This document shows, in pieces, positions 26,340-37,218 of a DNA stretch of 64,000 nucleotides. The notes beneath the pieces are model-generated. The model was not told the DNA's origin and ran no database searches. It saw nothing but the letters and a program-made list of their open reading frames with translations. This stretch comes from Actinophytocola algeriensis. GTDB lineage: Bacteria > Actinomycetota > Actinomycetes > Mycobacteriales > Pseudonocardiaceae. Position 1 is the first letter of the stretch. The number at the start of each line of letters is the position of its first letter. The position numbers were made by a program, and so were the translations under genes. The stretch is taken from contig NZ_JACHJQ010000007.1 of the NCBI RefSeq assembly GCF_014203735.1, positions 186,001-250,000 of the forward strand. The letters are read 5' to 3'.

Positions 26340-27578
26340 TCAGCGCGGCGTACCGGCTAATGCCAGCACCGATCCGTCATGCCCGCACAACACGTGCCCA
26401 TGCGGCCCAGGCGGGTCGAACGTGTCCCGGTCGAACCGAACCTTGTGCGTGACGTCCCGCCCGATGACCAGCGTGCCCGGCGCGTCCAGCGCGATCACCT
26501 TGCCGTCCACCGGCAGCAGCACCGGTCCCGTCCGATCGGCGGAAACAGCCGTTCGCCCGGCCCGCAGGCCCTCCAGTACCGCGGGGACCAGCTCCTCGGC
26601 GTTACGCGCATGCGAGTCGACGGCCACCCACGTCGTCGGCGCGCCCAGCCGCACCCCGTCGTCGGGCACGTGGAAGTCGCTGCCGCCGATCGGGGTCGCC
26701 TCGCTGCCCCATGCCTGCCACCACGCCACCGGGCCGCCCCAGTTGGGTGCCTGCCAGCTGGAGTGCCACACCTCGGCCAGCGGCGGGTGCTCGGGCAGCG
26801 GGTGCCGCCACGCGCAGTCGCCGCCGAGTGGATGGTTGATCGACAGCAGGCCGCCGCGTTCGCGGACGGTCTTCACCCAGTTGGCGGCCGGTTCGCGGAA
26901 GTCGATCCAGCCGATGTCGCCGTAGGCGTTGGCGTGGCCGAACTCCGTGGTGACCTCCTGACCGGGGATCAGCGCGATCCCGTAGTGGCGGCCGATCTCC
27001 GCCAGTTCGGCGTGGTGGCTCACCGTGTTGTGGTCGGTGACCGCCAGCGCGTCCAACCCGGCGGCCACCGCCGAGGCGGCCAGTTCGGCCACGGTGAGCG
27101 AACCGTCGGAGTGCAGTGTGTGTGCGTGCAGGTCGACGGCGACCCAGCGCAGCCCGGCGGCGGCGGGCAGGCCGCGCGGTCGCGGCTTCGCGGGGACGGG
27201 CGGGTTGGGACGCAGCGGGGCGGGTCGCGCGTCGGTGTCCGTCTCGACGGTGACCGTCACCTCCACGCCCTTGGCGGGAATGCGGTGCAGGCCCAGCACC
27301 ACGTGCCACTCCCCCGGCTCCAGTTCGCCGGGCACGTAGCCGGGGGTGGCGGCGTCGGGAGTGATCACGTAGCTCGTGCGGGCGCCACCCGACCAGCCGC
27401 GCCAGCCGTTGGCACCGTCGCAGCCCAGGTCGACGACCGCGCCCGACGCCGGGTCGAACTCCAGCGATACGGCGATGGACCGGCAGCCGGAAGGCACGTC
27501 GAAAGGGAGTAGGGGCCAGTGCTTGTCGGCTCGTAAGTCGCGGGTCCAGAAACCTCTGTGGATCGTGGGGGCACCCAT
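26340..27578 (-). CDS. PHP-domain metal-dependent hydrolase (CehA/McbA-like)
   Basis: A 412-residue protein. The first 140 residues are a beta-rich domain; the rest is a PHP domain with the metal ligands in DLHAHTLHSDGSL (about 149-161), VTDHNTVSHH (about 180-189), NHPLGGD and GGSDFHVPDDG (about 320-330). The family uses a di- or trinuclear metal site to cleave phosphoester or related bonds; CehA/McbA relatives lack a clear general substrate. The ATG at 27578 is chosen. It appears monocistronic. Confidence 0.88.
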   Translation of the reverse strand: MGAPTIHRGFWTRDLRADKHWPLLPFDVPSGCRSIAVSLEFDPASGAVVDLGCDGANGWRGWSGGARTSYVITPDAATPGYVPGELEPGEWHVVLGLHRIPAKGVEVTVTVETDTDARPAPLRPNPPVPAKPRPRGLPAAAGLRWVAVDLHAHTLHSDGSLTVAELAASAVAAGLDALAVTDHNTVSHHAELAEIGRHYGIALIPGQEVTTEFGHANAYGDIGWIDFREPAANWVKTVRERGGLLSINHPLGGDCAWRHPLPEHPPLAEVWHSSWQAPNWGGPVAWWQAWGSEATPIGGSDFHVPDDGVRLGAPTTWVAVDSHARNAEELVPAVLEGLRAGRTAVSADRTGPVLLPVDGKVIALDAPGTLVIGRDVTHKVRFDRDTFDPPGPHGHVLCGHDGSVLALAGTPR

Positions 27579-27682
27579 GGCGTAGATCCTGCCAGTAACG
27601 ATCCGGGCAGCGGAGAGGAGAATGACCCGCTTGGGCGCGGCTCCCGCCGCGATGATCGAGTGGACGGGGTAGCGTGCGAGCC

Positions 27683-28723
27683 GTGACGGATCCGGTTGAC
27701 GCCCGCCTGCTCGGCGTGGTTGCCGAGATGGGCAGAGCAGCGGTGCACGAGGTCGCCGCCCGTGTGGGAATGGACCCCCGGGAGGTCGCCTCTCGGCTCG
27801 TCGCGCTCTCGGCGACCGGGTTGCCCCTGCTCGTGGGTGTCGAGTGCGACCCGGCCCGGCTCGGTCAGGTGGCCGCCGCCGCGATGGCCGCCTCCTCACC
27901 GCCGTACGGCGTGCAGAACCCGTACGGACAACAACAACAGCAGCAGTACCCGCCGTCCGGGCCGATGCAGACGCCCTACCCGCCACCACCGCAGCAGCCA
28001 CAACCCCAGCCACAGCCCCAGATGGGTCCGCCGTCCGGGCCGCATTCCGTGCCGCAGCCGATGATGCCGCGCACGGGGCCGCCCAGCGCGCCCTTCCCCG
28101 CGCAGACCGGGCCGCCGAGCCAGCCGTTCCCCGCGTCCGTGCCGCAACCAGTACAACAGCAGCAGGCGCAACCGTTGCCGCAGGTCGAGGCGCCGATCAG
28201 CATGTGGGGTCCGCCGCAGACCTCGACGTGGGCACGCGGCGACGCACCACCCCAGGATGTGACACAGCCCACGGTTCGGCCGGACCGGGCGGAACCGGAT
28301 GTGCGGCAGGGCAAGGTCGGTTCCGCGCTGCAGACGGAAGGCCTGGAGGGCGAGCGGCTGTCGATCACGCTCGTGGAGGTCGTCGACCCGGCGGACTACC
28401 TGTTCACCGCGGCCGGATACCGGCTGCAGGAAGGTGAGCGGTCGGTGGTCGTGCACACCGAGCTGACCAACCGGGGCGCGGTGGCGTTCCAGTCGCTGCC
28501 GGACCTGTACCTGGTGCTGGTGACGCCGGACGGCAAGACCATCTCGAAGGCGCCGGTGTCGCTGTCGTCGCGGCCGCCGCACCGGATCGGCGTCCCGCCG
28601 GGCGACACGCAGGGCGGGCACACGGTGTACGTCGTGCCGGAGAACACCGAGGTCACGTCGGTCCGCTGGAGCCCCCGCCCCGACGAGGAGTCGCGCTCGC
28701 TGACGTGGACCGTCGAGAACTGA
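27683..28723 (+). CDS. AsnC-type helix-turn-helix protein with Gln/Pro linker
   Basis: A 346-residue protein of unusual build. Residues 1-65 look like the N-terminal helix-turn-helix of Lrp/AsnC regulators (DARLLGVVAEMGRAAVHEVA, then GMDPREVASRLVALSATG). Residues 75-200 are a low-complexity linker rich in Gln and Pro, with QQQQQQ. Residues 215-346 form a beta-rich domain (LEGERLSITLVEVVDPADYL) like the DUF4352-type immunoglobulin fold, more usual on exported proteins. There is no signal peptide. Start: the GTG at 27683, with another GTG three codons upstream. Role unknown. Confidence 0.72.
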   Translation: MTDPVDARLLGVVAEMGRAAVHEVAARVGMDPREVASRLVALSATGLPLLVGVECDPARLGQVAAAAMAASSPPYGVQNPYGQQQQQQYPPSGPMQTPYPPPPQQPQPQPQPQMGPPSGPHSVPQPMMPRTGPPSAPFPAQTGPPSQPFPASVPQPVQQQQAQPLPQVEAPISMWGPPQTSTWARGDAPPQDVTQPTVRPDRAEPDVRQGKVGSALQTEGLEGERLSITLVEVVDPADYLFTAAGYRLQEGERSVVVHTELTNRGAVAFQSLPDLYLVLVTPDGKTISKAPVSLSSRPPHRIGVPPGDTQGGHTVYVVPENTEVTSVRWSPRPDEESRSLTWTVEN

Positions 28724-28724
28724 C

Positions 28725-29048
28725 CTACTTCTCCGGCGCCCGGAACATCCGCGCCATCCACCCCTTGCGCTTCTCCGGCTCCTGCTCGCTCGGCGGCTGG
28801 CGCACGACCGGGATCGGTGACGTGGGCGGCTCCTGGCGCTGCGCCTGGTAGTCCGGCTCGGGTCTGTAATGCGCCTGTCGTCCCGGTGTATGTCGCCCCT
28901 GTGTCTGCCGTCCCGGTGGCTCGGGATCCGGTTCCAGGTCGAACGGCGACTCCGGAGGGCCGCCACCGATCACCGAGGGCGCGACGCCGTCCTCGAGGAA
29001 GTGCTCCACCGGGTCGCCGTCAGCTCTGTCGCCGCGCACTCGCACCAC
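28725..29048 (-). CDS. hypothetical disordered protein
   Basis: A 107-residue protein, rich in Pro, Glu, Gln and Arg, probably disordered, ending with the basic patch KRKGWMARMFRAPEK. I recognise no family. Its end is one base from the end of the convergent AsnC-type gene. The start is one of two adjacent GTG codons. The short basic-aromatic tail could be a membrane or protein anchor, but this is a guess. Confidence 0.5.
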   Translation of the reverse strand: MVRVRGDRADGDPVEHFLEDGVAPSVIGGGPPESPFDLEPDPEPPGRQTQGRHTPGRQAHYRPEPDYQAQRQEPPTSPIPVVRQPPSEQEPEKRKGWMARMFRAPEK

Positions 29049-29105
29049 CCCACCCTCGCTGGTTGCGGACCAAAGTACGCGAAAACCGGCGACAGGTGGA
29101 GGACC

Positions 29106-30038
29106 TCAGCTCTCGGCCGCCAGACGGTCCAACGCTTTCTGCAGGTCTTCCGGGTACTCACTGGTGAACTCGACCCACCGGCCGTCCGCCGGGTGGTCGA
29201 ACCCGAGCCGCCGCGCGTGCAACCACTGGCGGGTCACGCCGAGCCGCTTGGCGAGCGTCGGGTCGGCGCCGTAGGCGAGATCGCCGACGCACGGGTGCTT
29301 CAGCGCCGAGAAGTGCACGCGGATCTGGTGCGTGCGGCCGGTCTCCAGCTTGATGTCGACCAGTGACGCGGCGCGGAACGCCTCGATCGTCTGGTAGTGC
29401 GTGACGCTGGGCCTGCCACCGGCGACGACCGCGAACTTGTAGTCGTGCTTGGGGTGCCGGTCGATCGGCGCGTCGATGGTGCCCGACGACGGATCCGGGT
29501 GCCCCTGCACGAGCGCGTGGTAGCCCTTGTCGACCGTGCGCTCCTTGAACGCGCGCTTGAGCACCGTGTACGCGTGCTCGCTCTTGGCCACCACCATGAC
29601 CCCGGTCGTGCCGACGTCGAGGCGGTGCACGACGCCCTGGCGCTCCGCGGCGCCGGACGTCGACACCCGCACACCCGCGGCGGCGAGCCCGCCGATGACG
29701 GTCGGCCCGGTCCAGCCAGGGCTCGGGTGCGCCGCGACGCCGACGGGCTTGTCCACGACCACGACGTCGTCGTCCTCGTGGACGATCACCATGCCGGGCA
29801 CCTCGATCGCGGGCGCCGGGCCACCGTCCTCGCGCTCCGGGTCCGGGATCGTGACCTCCAGCCAGGCGCCGGCGGTGAGCTTGTCCGACTTGCCCGCGGT
29901 GCGGCCGTCGAGCAGCACGTCGCCGGACTCGGCGATCGCGGCGACCACCGTGCGGGACAGGCCGAGGAGCTTCGCGAGGCCTGCGTCCACGCGCATGCCG
30001 TCGAGCCCGTCGGGGACGGGGAGGGTGCGCGCGGTCAT
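29106..30038 (-). CDS. RluA-family pseudouridine synthase
   Basis: A 310-residue enzyme that isomerises uridine in ribosomal RNA. Residues 10-75 are an S4-like RNA-binding domain ([20 protein letters not shown]); the catalytic domain carries [18 protein letters not shown] (about 135-152), where the Asp of RLD is the nucleophile, and [13 protein letters not shown] (about 235-247). The start overlaps the lspA stop (TGATG), so it is translationally coupled to lspA, the common actinobacterial arrangement. The exact target uridines cannot be told. Confidence 0.94.
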   Translation of the reverse strand: MTARTLPVPDGLDGMRVDAGLAKLLGLSRTVVAAIAESGDVLLDGRTAGKSDKLTAGAWLEVTIPDPEREDGGPAPAIEVPGMVIVHEDDDVVVVDKPVGVAAHPSPGWTGPTVIGGLAAAGVRVSTSGAAERQGVVHRLDVGTTGVMVVAKSEHAYTVLKRAFKERTVDKGYHALVQGHPDPSSGTIDAPIDRHPKHDYKFAVVAGGRPSVTHYQTIEAFRAASLVDIKLETGRTHQIRVHFSALKHPCVGDLAYGADPTLAKRLGVTRQWLHARRLGFDHPADGRWVEFTSEYPEDLQKALDRLAAES

Positions 30039-30607
30039 CACTTGTCCTTCTTGTCGGAGGTACGGCGGCCGTCGTAGTCGCGGCCGAGCAGTGCCATCAG
30101 CACGATCAGCGCACCGCCGACGCAGATGGCCGAGTCGGCGATGTTGAACACCGGGAACGCCTCGCCGTTCGCCGCGAACGGCGACAGGAAGTCGACGACG
30201 TGGCCGTGCATCGCGCCCGGCGCCCGGAAGAAGCGGTCGAGGAGGTTGCCGAGGGCACCAGCCAGCACCAGCGCGAGGCCGACGGCCCAGCCGGCGGACC
30301 GCAGCTTCGGCATCACCCAGATGATGCCGACGACCACGGCGAGCGCGATGAGCGTCAGCACCCACGTCATGCTGGTCGCCATGCCCCACGCGGCGCCCGG
30401 GTTGCGGACGATCTGCAGGTAGAACAGCCCGCCGAGGACACGAACGGGCGGCTCGTGCTCCAGCCCGGCCAGCGCGAGCTGCTTGGTGATCTGGTCGATG
30501 ACCAGCACGACCGGCGAGACGGCCGCGACGAGCCACACCTTCCTCGGTGGCAGCGGCGCCACGGGTGGCGCCGCGGTCTCGGGATCGGCTTTCGGCTCGT
30601 CGGTCAC
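30038..30607 (-). CDS. lspA: lipoprotein signal peptidase LspA
   Basis: Membrane aspartyl protease that cuts the signal peptide of prolipoproteins before the lipidated cysteine. The 189-residue protein has a Pro-rich cytoplasmic lead of about 28 residues and four membrane segments. The family boxes are [35 protein letters not shown] (first catalytic Asp) and [14 protein letters not shown] (second catalytic Asp). Start: the GTG at 30607 ([10 protein letters not shown]), since the frame further upstream is antisense to the neighbour. Several lipoproteins in the window are possible substrates. Confidence 0.95.
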   Translation of the reverse strand: MTDEPKADPETAAPPVAPLPPRKVWLVAAVSPVVLVIDQITKQLALAGLEHEPPVRVLGGLFYLQIVRNPGAAWGMATSMTWVLTLIALAVVVGIIWVMPKLRSAGWAVGLALVLAGALGNLLDRFFRAPGAMHGHVVDFLSPFAANGEAFPVFNIADSAICVGGALIVLMALLGRDYDGRRTSDKKDK

Positions 30608-30629
30608 GAAGCCATTGTCCACGTGCCGT

Positions 30630-31949
30630 TCACAGGTCGGACAGGAAGGCCGGTAGCGGCCTGGTGTCCTCGCCCGGCGCGTACCTGCCGTCGACCAGCT
30701 CGTAGTGCCCCGCCGGGCCGTCGGTGACCAGCCGCCGCAGTGCGGTGAGCAGGCGGTCGACGTGCTCCGCGGTGCTGCCGAGGCCGAGGCTCGCGCGCAG
30801 CGCACGGCCCTCGGTGAGCCGGTTCACCGCGATGTGCGCGCAGAACGCGCCGTCCCGCACCCCGATGCCGTGCTCGGCCGACAGGTAGGCGGCGACCAAG
30901 CCGGGGTCGTGGCCCTCGACGGTGAAGCTGACGACGCCGACCCTGGGCGTGTCCGCGCCGAGGATCGACAGCTGCCGCACGCCGGGGATGCTCGCGAGCC
31001 CGGTCCGCAACCGGGCGAGCAGCTCCTCCTCGTGCGCGACCACCGCGTCCCACGAGCGGCCGAGGGTCTGGCAGGCGACGGCGAGCGCGTACGCGCCGAC
31101 GACGTTCGGCGACCCGGCCTCGTGCCGCTCCGGCCCGTAGTTCCACGACACCGCGCGCTCGGTGACCAGCCGGGTCGCGCCGCCACCCGCGAGGTACGGG
31201 TTGGCGGCACGCAGCCAGTCCGGGCGCCCGACCAGCGCGCCGGCGCCGAACGGGGCGTACAGCTTGTGCCCGGACAGGACCACGTAGTCGACGTCCAGCT
31301 CACGCACGTCGACCGGCCGGTGCGGGGCGAGCTGGGCGGCGTCGAGCGCGATGCGGGCGCCGTGGCGGCGCGCGACGGCGGCCAGGCGGGTGACCGGCCA
31401 CAGCTCACCGGTGACGTTCGTGGCGCCGGTGACCACGACGAGCCGCGGCCCGGTCGGCGTCCGCGCGAGTGCCTCGTCGAGGTCGCGCTCGACCTCGGCG
31501 GTCGGCGTCACGCGGTACACGTGCGGGCCGCGCCACGGCAGGAGCGCCGCGTGGTGGTCGGTGTCGAACACGACCACCGAGGTGTTCGCGGGCAGGGCCC
31601 TGGCCAGCAGGTTCAGCGCGTCGGTGGTGTTGCGGGTGAAGACCACCTCGTCGGTGCGGCGGGCGCCGACGAACTCGCGGACCACCTGCCGGGCGCGCTC
31701 GTAGATCTTCGTGGAGACCTGGGAGGCGAACCCGGCGCCGCGGTGCACGCTGGCGTACCAGGGCAGGAACTCGTCGACGGCCTGCTGGACCGCGTTGAGA
31801 CAGGGTGCGCTGGCGGCGTGGTCGAGGTTGGCGTACTGGACCTGCGTGCCGTCGGTGAGCGGCACGGTGAGCCTGCTGCCCGCGACGGACGGCAGGTTCG
31901 TGTTCGGTCCTTCGACAGCGGCTCGGGCGTGGGGTATCGCGAGGGTCAT
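30630..31949 (-). CDS. class V aminotransferase under SAM-IV riboswitch control
   Basis: A 439-residue PLP enzyme of the cysteine desulfurase / selenocysteine lyase class. It shows [46 protein letters not shown] and the PLP lysine in [18 protein letters not shown] (about 245). The control by SAM points to sulfur or methionine metabolism. The ATG at 31949 has a perfect AGGAGG eight bases upstream, whose first bases are inside a hairpin, so expression is likely turned down when SAM is plentiful. Whether it releases sulfur from cysteine or uses another thio compound is not readable. Confidence 0.88.
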   Translation of the reverse strand: MTLAIPHARAAVEGPNTNLPSVAGSRLTVPLTDGTQVQYANLDHAASAPCLNAVQQAVDEFLPWYASVHRGAGFASQVSTKIYERARQVVREFVGARRTDEVVFTRNTTDALNLLARALPANTSVVVFDTDHHAALLPWRGPHVYRVTPTAEVERDLDEALARTPTGPRLVVVTGATNVTGELWPVTRLAAVARRHGARIALDAAQLAPHRPVDVRELDVDYVVLSGHKLYAPFGAGALVGRPDWLRAANPYLAGGGATRLVTERAVSWNYGPERHEAGSPNVVGAYALAVACQTLGRSWDAVVAHEEELLARLRTGLASIPGVRQLSILGADTPRVGVVSFTVEGHDPGLVAAYLSAEHGIGVRDGAFCAHIAVNRLTEGRALRASLGLGSTAEHVDRLLTALRRLVTDGPAGHYELVDGRYAPGEDTRPLPAFLSDL

Positions 31950-31960
31950 CTCGGGCGCCT

Positions 31961-31987
31961 CCTGGGGTCGGGGACCCCGTCCCCAGG
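31961..31987 (-). promoter_or_regulatory. hairpin covering the aminotransferase ribosome binding site
   Basis: On the minus strand CCTGGGG (31987-31981) pairs with CCCCAGG (31967-31961); the inner bases also pair. The last AGG is the first half of the AGGAGG at 31963-31958, eight bases from the ATG. Its left arm touches the 3' end of the riboswitch, which ends GCGGGCCCC, so the two folds can exclude each other. This is a plausible translational expression platform. Confidence 0.6.
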
Positions 31988-32116
31988 GGCCCGCGCTTGC
32001 CCGCCCACACGTCGCGGGGGGCCTGGTCTTCACCCGGGGCACCCCACCGCGGTTGGAGGGTTGCCGGCCAGCAAGCCGGGGCTTCGCAGTGTCACCTGCA
32101 GCTGGCACTCATGACC
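31986..32116 (-). ncRNA. SAM-IV riboswitch
   Basis: The minus-strand leader reads GGTCATGAGTGCCAGC, then AAGCCCCGGCTTGCTGGCCG, GCAACCCTCCAACCGCGGTG, GGGTGCCCCGGGTGAAGACC and finally GGCAAGCGCGGGCCCC. This order matches the SAM-IV aptamer I know from actinobacteria almost base for base, including the core that binds S-adenosylmethionine and the 3' pseudoknot arm. It sits 36 bases upstream of the class V aminotransferase start. Confidence 0.92.
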
Positions 32117-32187
32117 TTCGTGAAGAAAAGGTAGCCGATCGGCCGTTCGGCTGTCCAACGGATGTGACGGTTGCCAGACTGAACCGC

Positions 32188-33591
32188 ATGACTGAATACG
32201 ACGTGCTGGTACTCGGTTCCGGACCGGGCGGGCAGAAGGCCGCCATCGCGGCGGCGAAGCTCGGCGCGTCGGTCGCGCTGATCGAGCGGCGCAACATGAT
32301 CGGCGGCGTGTGCATCCAGACGGGCACCATCCCGTCGAAGACGCTGCGCGAGGCGGTGCTGTACCTGACGGGCATGAACCAGCGGGAGCTCTACGGGCAG
32401 AGCTACCGCGTCAAGGACGACATCACCATCGGCGACCTGACCGCTCGGACGTCCCACGTGGTCGGTCGCGAGGTGGACGTGATCCGCAGCCAGCTGGCCC
32501 GCAACGGGGTCACGCTGCTGCCCGGCATGGGCCGGTTCGTGGACCGGCACACGGTGCAGGTGGCCGACGGCACCGGGCAGGAACGCACGGTCACCGCGGA
32601 GAAGATGGTGATCGCCACCGGCACCAAGCCCGCCCGTCCATCCACTGTGGACTTCGACGAACAGACGATCGTCGACTCGGACGGGATCCTCGGCCTGGCG
32701 CGGATCCCGCGGTCCATGATCGTGGTCGGCGCCGGGGTGATCGGCATCGAGTACGCGTCGATGTTCGCCGCGCTCGGCACCAAGGTCACGGTGATCGAGC
32801 AGCGGATGCGCATGCTCGAGTTCTGCGACACCGAGGTCGTGGAGGCGCTCAAGTACCAGCTGCGCGACCTGGCGGTGACGTTCCGGTTCGGCGAGACGGT
32901 CACCGCGGTCGAGCGGTACGCGAAGGGCACGGTCGCGATCCTGGAGAGTGGCAAGAAGATCCCGGCCGACACGGTGATGTACTCGGCGGGGCGGCAGGGC
33001 ATGACCGAGGCGCTGGACCTGCCGGCGGCGGGCCTGTCGGCGGACAAGCGCGGCCGGATCAAGGTCGACTCGAACTTCCGCACCGAGGTGGACAACATCT
33101 ACGCGGTCGGCGACGTGATCGGCTTCCCGGCGCTGGCGGCGACGTCGATGGAACAGGGTCGGCTGGCCGCGCACCACGCGTGTGGCGAGCCGGTGCACGA
33201 GATGCACGCCCTGCAGCCGATCGGGATCTACACCATCCCGGAGATCTCCTACATCGGACGGACCGAGGACGAGCTGACCGAGCAGCGGGTGCCGTTCGAG
33301 GTCGGCGTGTCCCGGTACCGCGAGCTGGCCCGCGGGCAGATCATCGGCGACTCGTACGGGGTGCTGAAGCTGCTGGTGTCGCCGGAGGACCGGTCGCTGC
33401 TGGGCGTGCACGTGTTCGGCACCAACGCGACGGAGCTGGTCCACATCGGACAGGCCGTCATGGGGTGCGGCGGCACGGTCGACTACCTCGTCGACACCGT
33501 GTTCAACTACCCGACGCTGGCGGAGTCGTACAAGGTGGCTGCCCTGGACGCGACGAACAAGATGCGTCAGATCAGCATGCTGACGGACTGA
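32188..33591 (+). CDS. sthA: soluble pyridine nucleotide transhydrogenase SthA
   Basis: A 467-residue FAD flavoprotein of the dihydrolipoamide dehydrogenase superfamily that moves hydride between NADPH and NAD. It has the FAD motif [20 protein letters not shown] (about 6-25), [18 protein letters not shown] (about 41-58), where the second redox cysteine of the disulfide enzymes is replaced by Thr, as is typical for SthA, the NAD motif [19 protein letters not shown] (about 180-198) and [18 protein letters not shown]. The ATG at 32188 follows weak ribosome binding signals. It is divergent from the riboswitch leader. Confidence 0.92.
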   Translation: MTEYDVLVLGSGPGGQKAAIAAAKLGASVALIERRNMIGGVCIQTGTIPSKTLREAVLYLTGMNQRELYGQSYRVKDDITIGDLTARTSHVVGREVDVIRSQLARNGVTLLPGMGRFVDRHTVQVADGTGQERTVTAEKMVIATGTKPARPSTVDFDEQTIVDSDGILGLARIPRSMIVVGAGVIGIEYASMFAALGTKVTVIEQRMRMLEFCDTEVVEALKYQLRDLAVTFRFGETVTAVERYAKGTVAILESGKKIPADTVMYSAGRQGMTEALDLPAAGLSADKRGRIKVDSNFRTEVDNIYAVGDVIGFPALAATSMEQGRLAAHHACGEPVHEMHALQPIGIYTIPEISYIGRTEDELTEQRVPFEVGVSRYRELARGQIIGDSYGVLKLLVSPEDRSLLGVHVFGTNATELVHIGQAVMGCGGTVDYLVDTVFNYPTLAESYKVAALDATNKMRQISMLTD

Positions 33592-33597
33592 ACCGGC

Positions 33598-33620
33598 GTT
33601 CGCTCCGCAAGCTCCGCTCC
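33598..33620. repeat. single copy of the GGAGCTTGCGGAG repeat
   Basis: GTTCGCTCCGCAAGCTCCGC plus TCC lies seven bases after the sthA stop. It is the same core as in the tandem arrays at 5447-5566 and 17698-17862, here once. A diverged copy (CTCCGCAGGCTCCGCTC) lies at about 52249 between murG and murC. Confidence 0.7.
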
Positions 33621-33628
33621 GAGGCCGG

Positions 33629-33850
33629 TCAGTAACCCGGGTCCAGCGCGTACAGCTCCAGCTTCGAGCACTGGGTGCACCGGTAGGCCTCGATCTCCCA
33701 CTTGTCCTTGAAGGCCTGCTTCGGTCCACCGAAGATGCCGCGCTCCATGGCACCGCGCACCCACTTGTTCTCCAGGCCCTGGCGCGCGTCGACGATCCAG
33801 CCGGGCTCCAGCGTCTCGTTGCCACAGGACGAACAGCTCTTCTCCGCCAT
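33629..33850 (-). CDS. small zinc-ribbon protein
   Basis: A 73-residue protein with two cysteine pairs, CSSC (about 6-9) and CTQC (about 57-60), that could form a zinc ribbon, with a middle part rich in basic and aromatic residues (AFKDKWEIEAYR). I recognise the pattern from actinobacterial hypothetical proteins of this size but know no function. The ATG at 33850 (MAEKSCSSCG) is preferred over upstream starts. Confidence 0.7.
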   Translation of the reverse strand: MAEKSCSSCGNETLEPGWIVDARQGLENKWVRGAMERGIFGGPKQAFKDKWEIEAYRCTQCSKLELYALDPGY

Positions 33851-33975
33851 GGGTGGACCGTAACCGACCATCGAGCCCACGGTGGCCGAAACGGAGATGG
33901 TCGTGACGAGTGGACATGCGGCCAGGTGTGGGGTGCGTTGCGGGTTGTGGTGAATGGCCCATTTCGGACGCGGCG

Positions 33976-35460
33976 CTAGTCAGCGCCGGTCTCACCGCGC
34001 CAGCGGGCGAAGCGGCCCGCGCGGTCGACGGCGCGGATGCGGTGCTCCGTCGCCGTGCGGACCTGTTCGGTCGCCACCACCAGCAGCTGGTCGCGTTCCT
34101 GAACGCGGGTCGACGAGCTCGGGGTGTGGCCGACGCCGTCGCGGACCAGCAGGCTCACGGTGGCTCCGGCGGGGAGGCGCAGCTCCGACAGGTACACGCC
34201 GTGCAACTTCGAACCGGTGGGCACGGTGAACGTCAGCAGCACGGCACCCAGCTCGTCGAGCGGCGCGGCGTCCACGTCGACCTCGCGGGTCTCCCCCGGC
34301 TTGGCGAGCCCCAGGACCCTGGCGACCAGCGGCAGCGTGCTGCCCTGCACGATCGTCAGCACGATGACCAGCACGAACACCGCGTCGACGAGTTTGTCCG
34401 CGCCCGGTACGCCCCCGGTGATGGGGATCATCGCCAGCACGATCGGCACGGCGCCGCGCAGGCCCGCCCACGACAGGAACGCCTGTTCCCGCCACGGCAC
34501 GCGGAACGGGGTCAGCGACACCGCGACCGAGATGGGCCGGGCGAGGAACGTGACCACGACGCCGGCGACGAGGCCGGGGACGACCGCGTCCAGCAGCCGT
34601 TCCGGGGACATGAACAGTCCCAGCAGGACGAACAGGCCGATCTGCGACAGCCAGCCGAGCCCCTCGGCGAACGACAGGGTGTCGTTGCGGTGCGGGAGCT
34701 TCGAGTTGCCGAGCACGAGCGCCGCGATGTACGCGGCCAGCAGCCCGGACGCGTGCACGAACGACCCGGACGAGAACGCCAGCACCGGCACCGAGACCGT
34801 CGCCAGTGGGTAGAGACCGGTCGCGGGCAGTGCGGCCCGGCGCAGCGCGCGCACGCCGACCCACCCGAACCCGACACCGAGCAGCCCGCCGACCGCCAGC
34901 TCGTACACGGCGAACAGCGGGTCGGCCCACGTCGCGGTGCTGCCGGACACCAGCAGCACCACCACCAGGTACGCGGCCGCGTCGTTCATGCCGGACTCGA
35001 GCTCCAGCGCGCCGACGAGCCGTCTGCCCACGGAGATGGTGCGCAGCACGCTGAACACGGCGGCCGCGTCGGTGGACGCGAGGACCGCACCCCAGAGGAG
35101 CGCGTACCGCCAGTCGAACCCGAGCAGCCAGTGCAGCGCCGCGCCGGTGATCGCGATGCTCACGGCGACAGCCACAGTGGACAGCACGACCCCTGGCCAG
35201 AACGACGACTTGACGTCCGACCACCGGGTGGTGAGGCCGCCCTCGGTGAGGATCAGCACCAGCGCGGCCAGCCCGAGCGACTCGGTGAGCGACGCGTTCT
35301 CGAACTCGATGCCGATGCCCGCCTCGCCGAGCAGCACCCCGATCGCGAGGTACAGCACCAGCGACGGGAAACCCAGCCGCACCGACACCCGCACCGCGAG
35401 CACGGAGATCAACAGGACCGCGGCGACAGCCCCGAGCACCACCGAAAGCTCCTGGGCCAC
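33976..35460 (-). CDS. monovalent cation/proton antiporter with RCK C-terminal domain
   Basis: A 494-residue CPA1/CPA2-type antiporter resembling NhaP2/CvrA potassium/proton antiporters. About twelve membrane segments span 1-385, with the ion-site region ASTDAAAVFSVLR (about 128-140), ELESGMNDAAAYLVV (about 152-166, carrying the conserved ND) and SWAGLRGAVPIVLAM (about 328-342). The cytoplasmic tail has a TrkA-C-like fold (about 400-475, GAVLLTFTVPTGSKLHG) that may bind a regulatory nucleotide. The GTG start has a strong AGGAGGAAGGT upstream. Confidence 0.92.
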   Translation of the reverse strand: MAQELSVVLGAVAAVLLISVLAVRVSVRLGFPSLVLYLAIGVLLGEAGIGIEFENASLTESLGLAALVLILTEGGLTTRWSDVKSSFWPGVVLSTVAVAVSIAITGAALHWLLGFDWRYALLWGAVLASTDAAAVFSVLRTISVGRRLVGALELESGMNDAAAYLVVVLLVSGSTATWADPLFAVYELAVGGLLGVGFGWVGVRALRRAALPATGLYPLATVSVPVLAFSSGSFVHASGLLAAYIAALVLGNSKLPHRNDTLSFAEGLGWLSQIGLFVLLGLFMSPERLLDAVVPGLVAGVVVTFLARPISVAVSLTPFRVPWREQAFLSWAGLRGAVPIVLAMIPITGGVPGADKLVDAVFVLVIVLTIVQGSTLPLVARVLGLAKPGETREVDVDAAPLDELGAVLLTFTVPTGSKLHGVYLSELRLPAGATVSLLVRDGVGHTPSSSTRVQERDQLLVVATEQVRTATEHRIRAVDRAGRFARWRGETGAD

Positions 35461-35528
35461 ACCTTCCTCCTGACCGCCGAACCGGAAAATCCCGACGAAC
35501 GAACCTACCGGCTCATGCGGCCTGTTGA

Positions 35529-37161
<1,633 letters not shown>

Positions 37162-37172
37162 GCCCCCAAGAG

Positions 37173-37201
37173 TACATTCCTGTATCGGATACGGCAGTGT
37201 A
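37173..37201. promoter_or_regulatory. TetR operator palindrome
   Basis: The half sites TACATTCCTGTATC (37173-37186) and GGATACGGCAGTGTA (37187-37201) are imperfect inverted repeats: TACAnTnCnGTATC in both directions. This is the only low-GC stretch of the area and lies between the divergent starts, as expected for the neighbouring TetR protein. Confidence 0.7.
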
Positions 37202-37218
37202 TTTTTTTGGGAGGCGGC

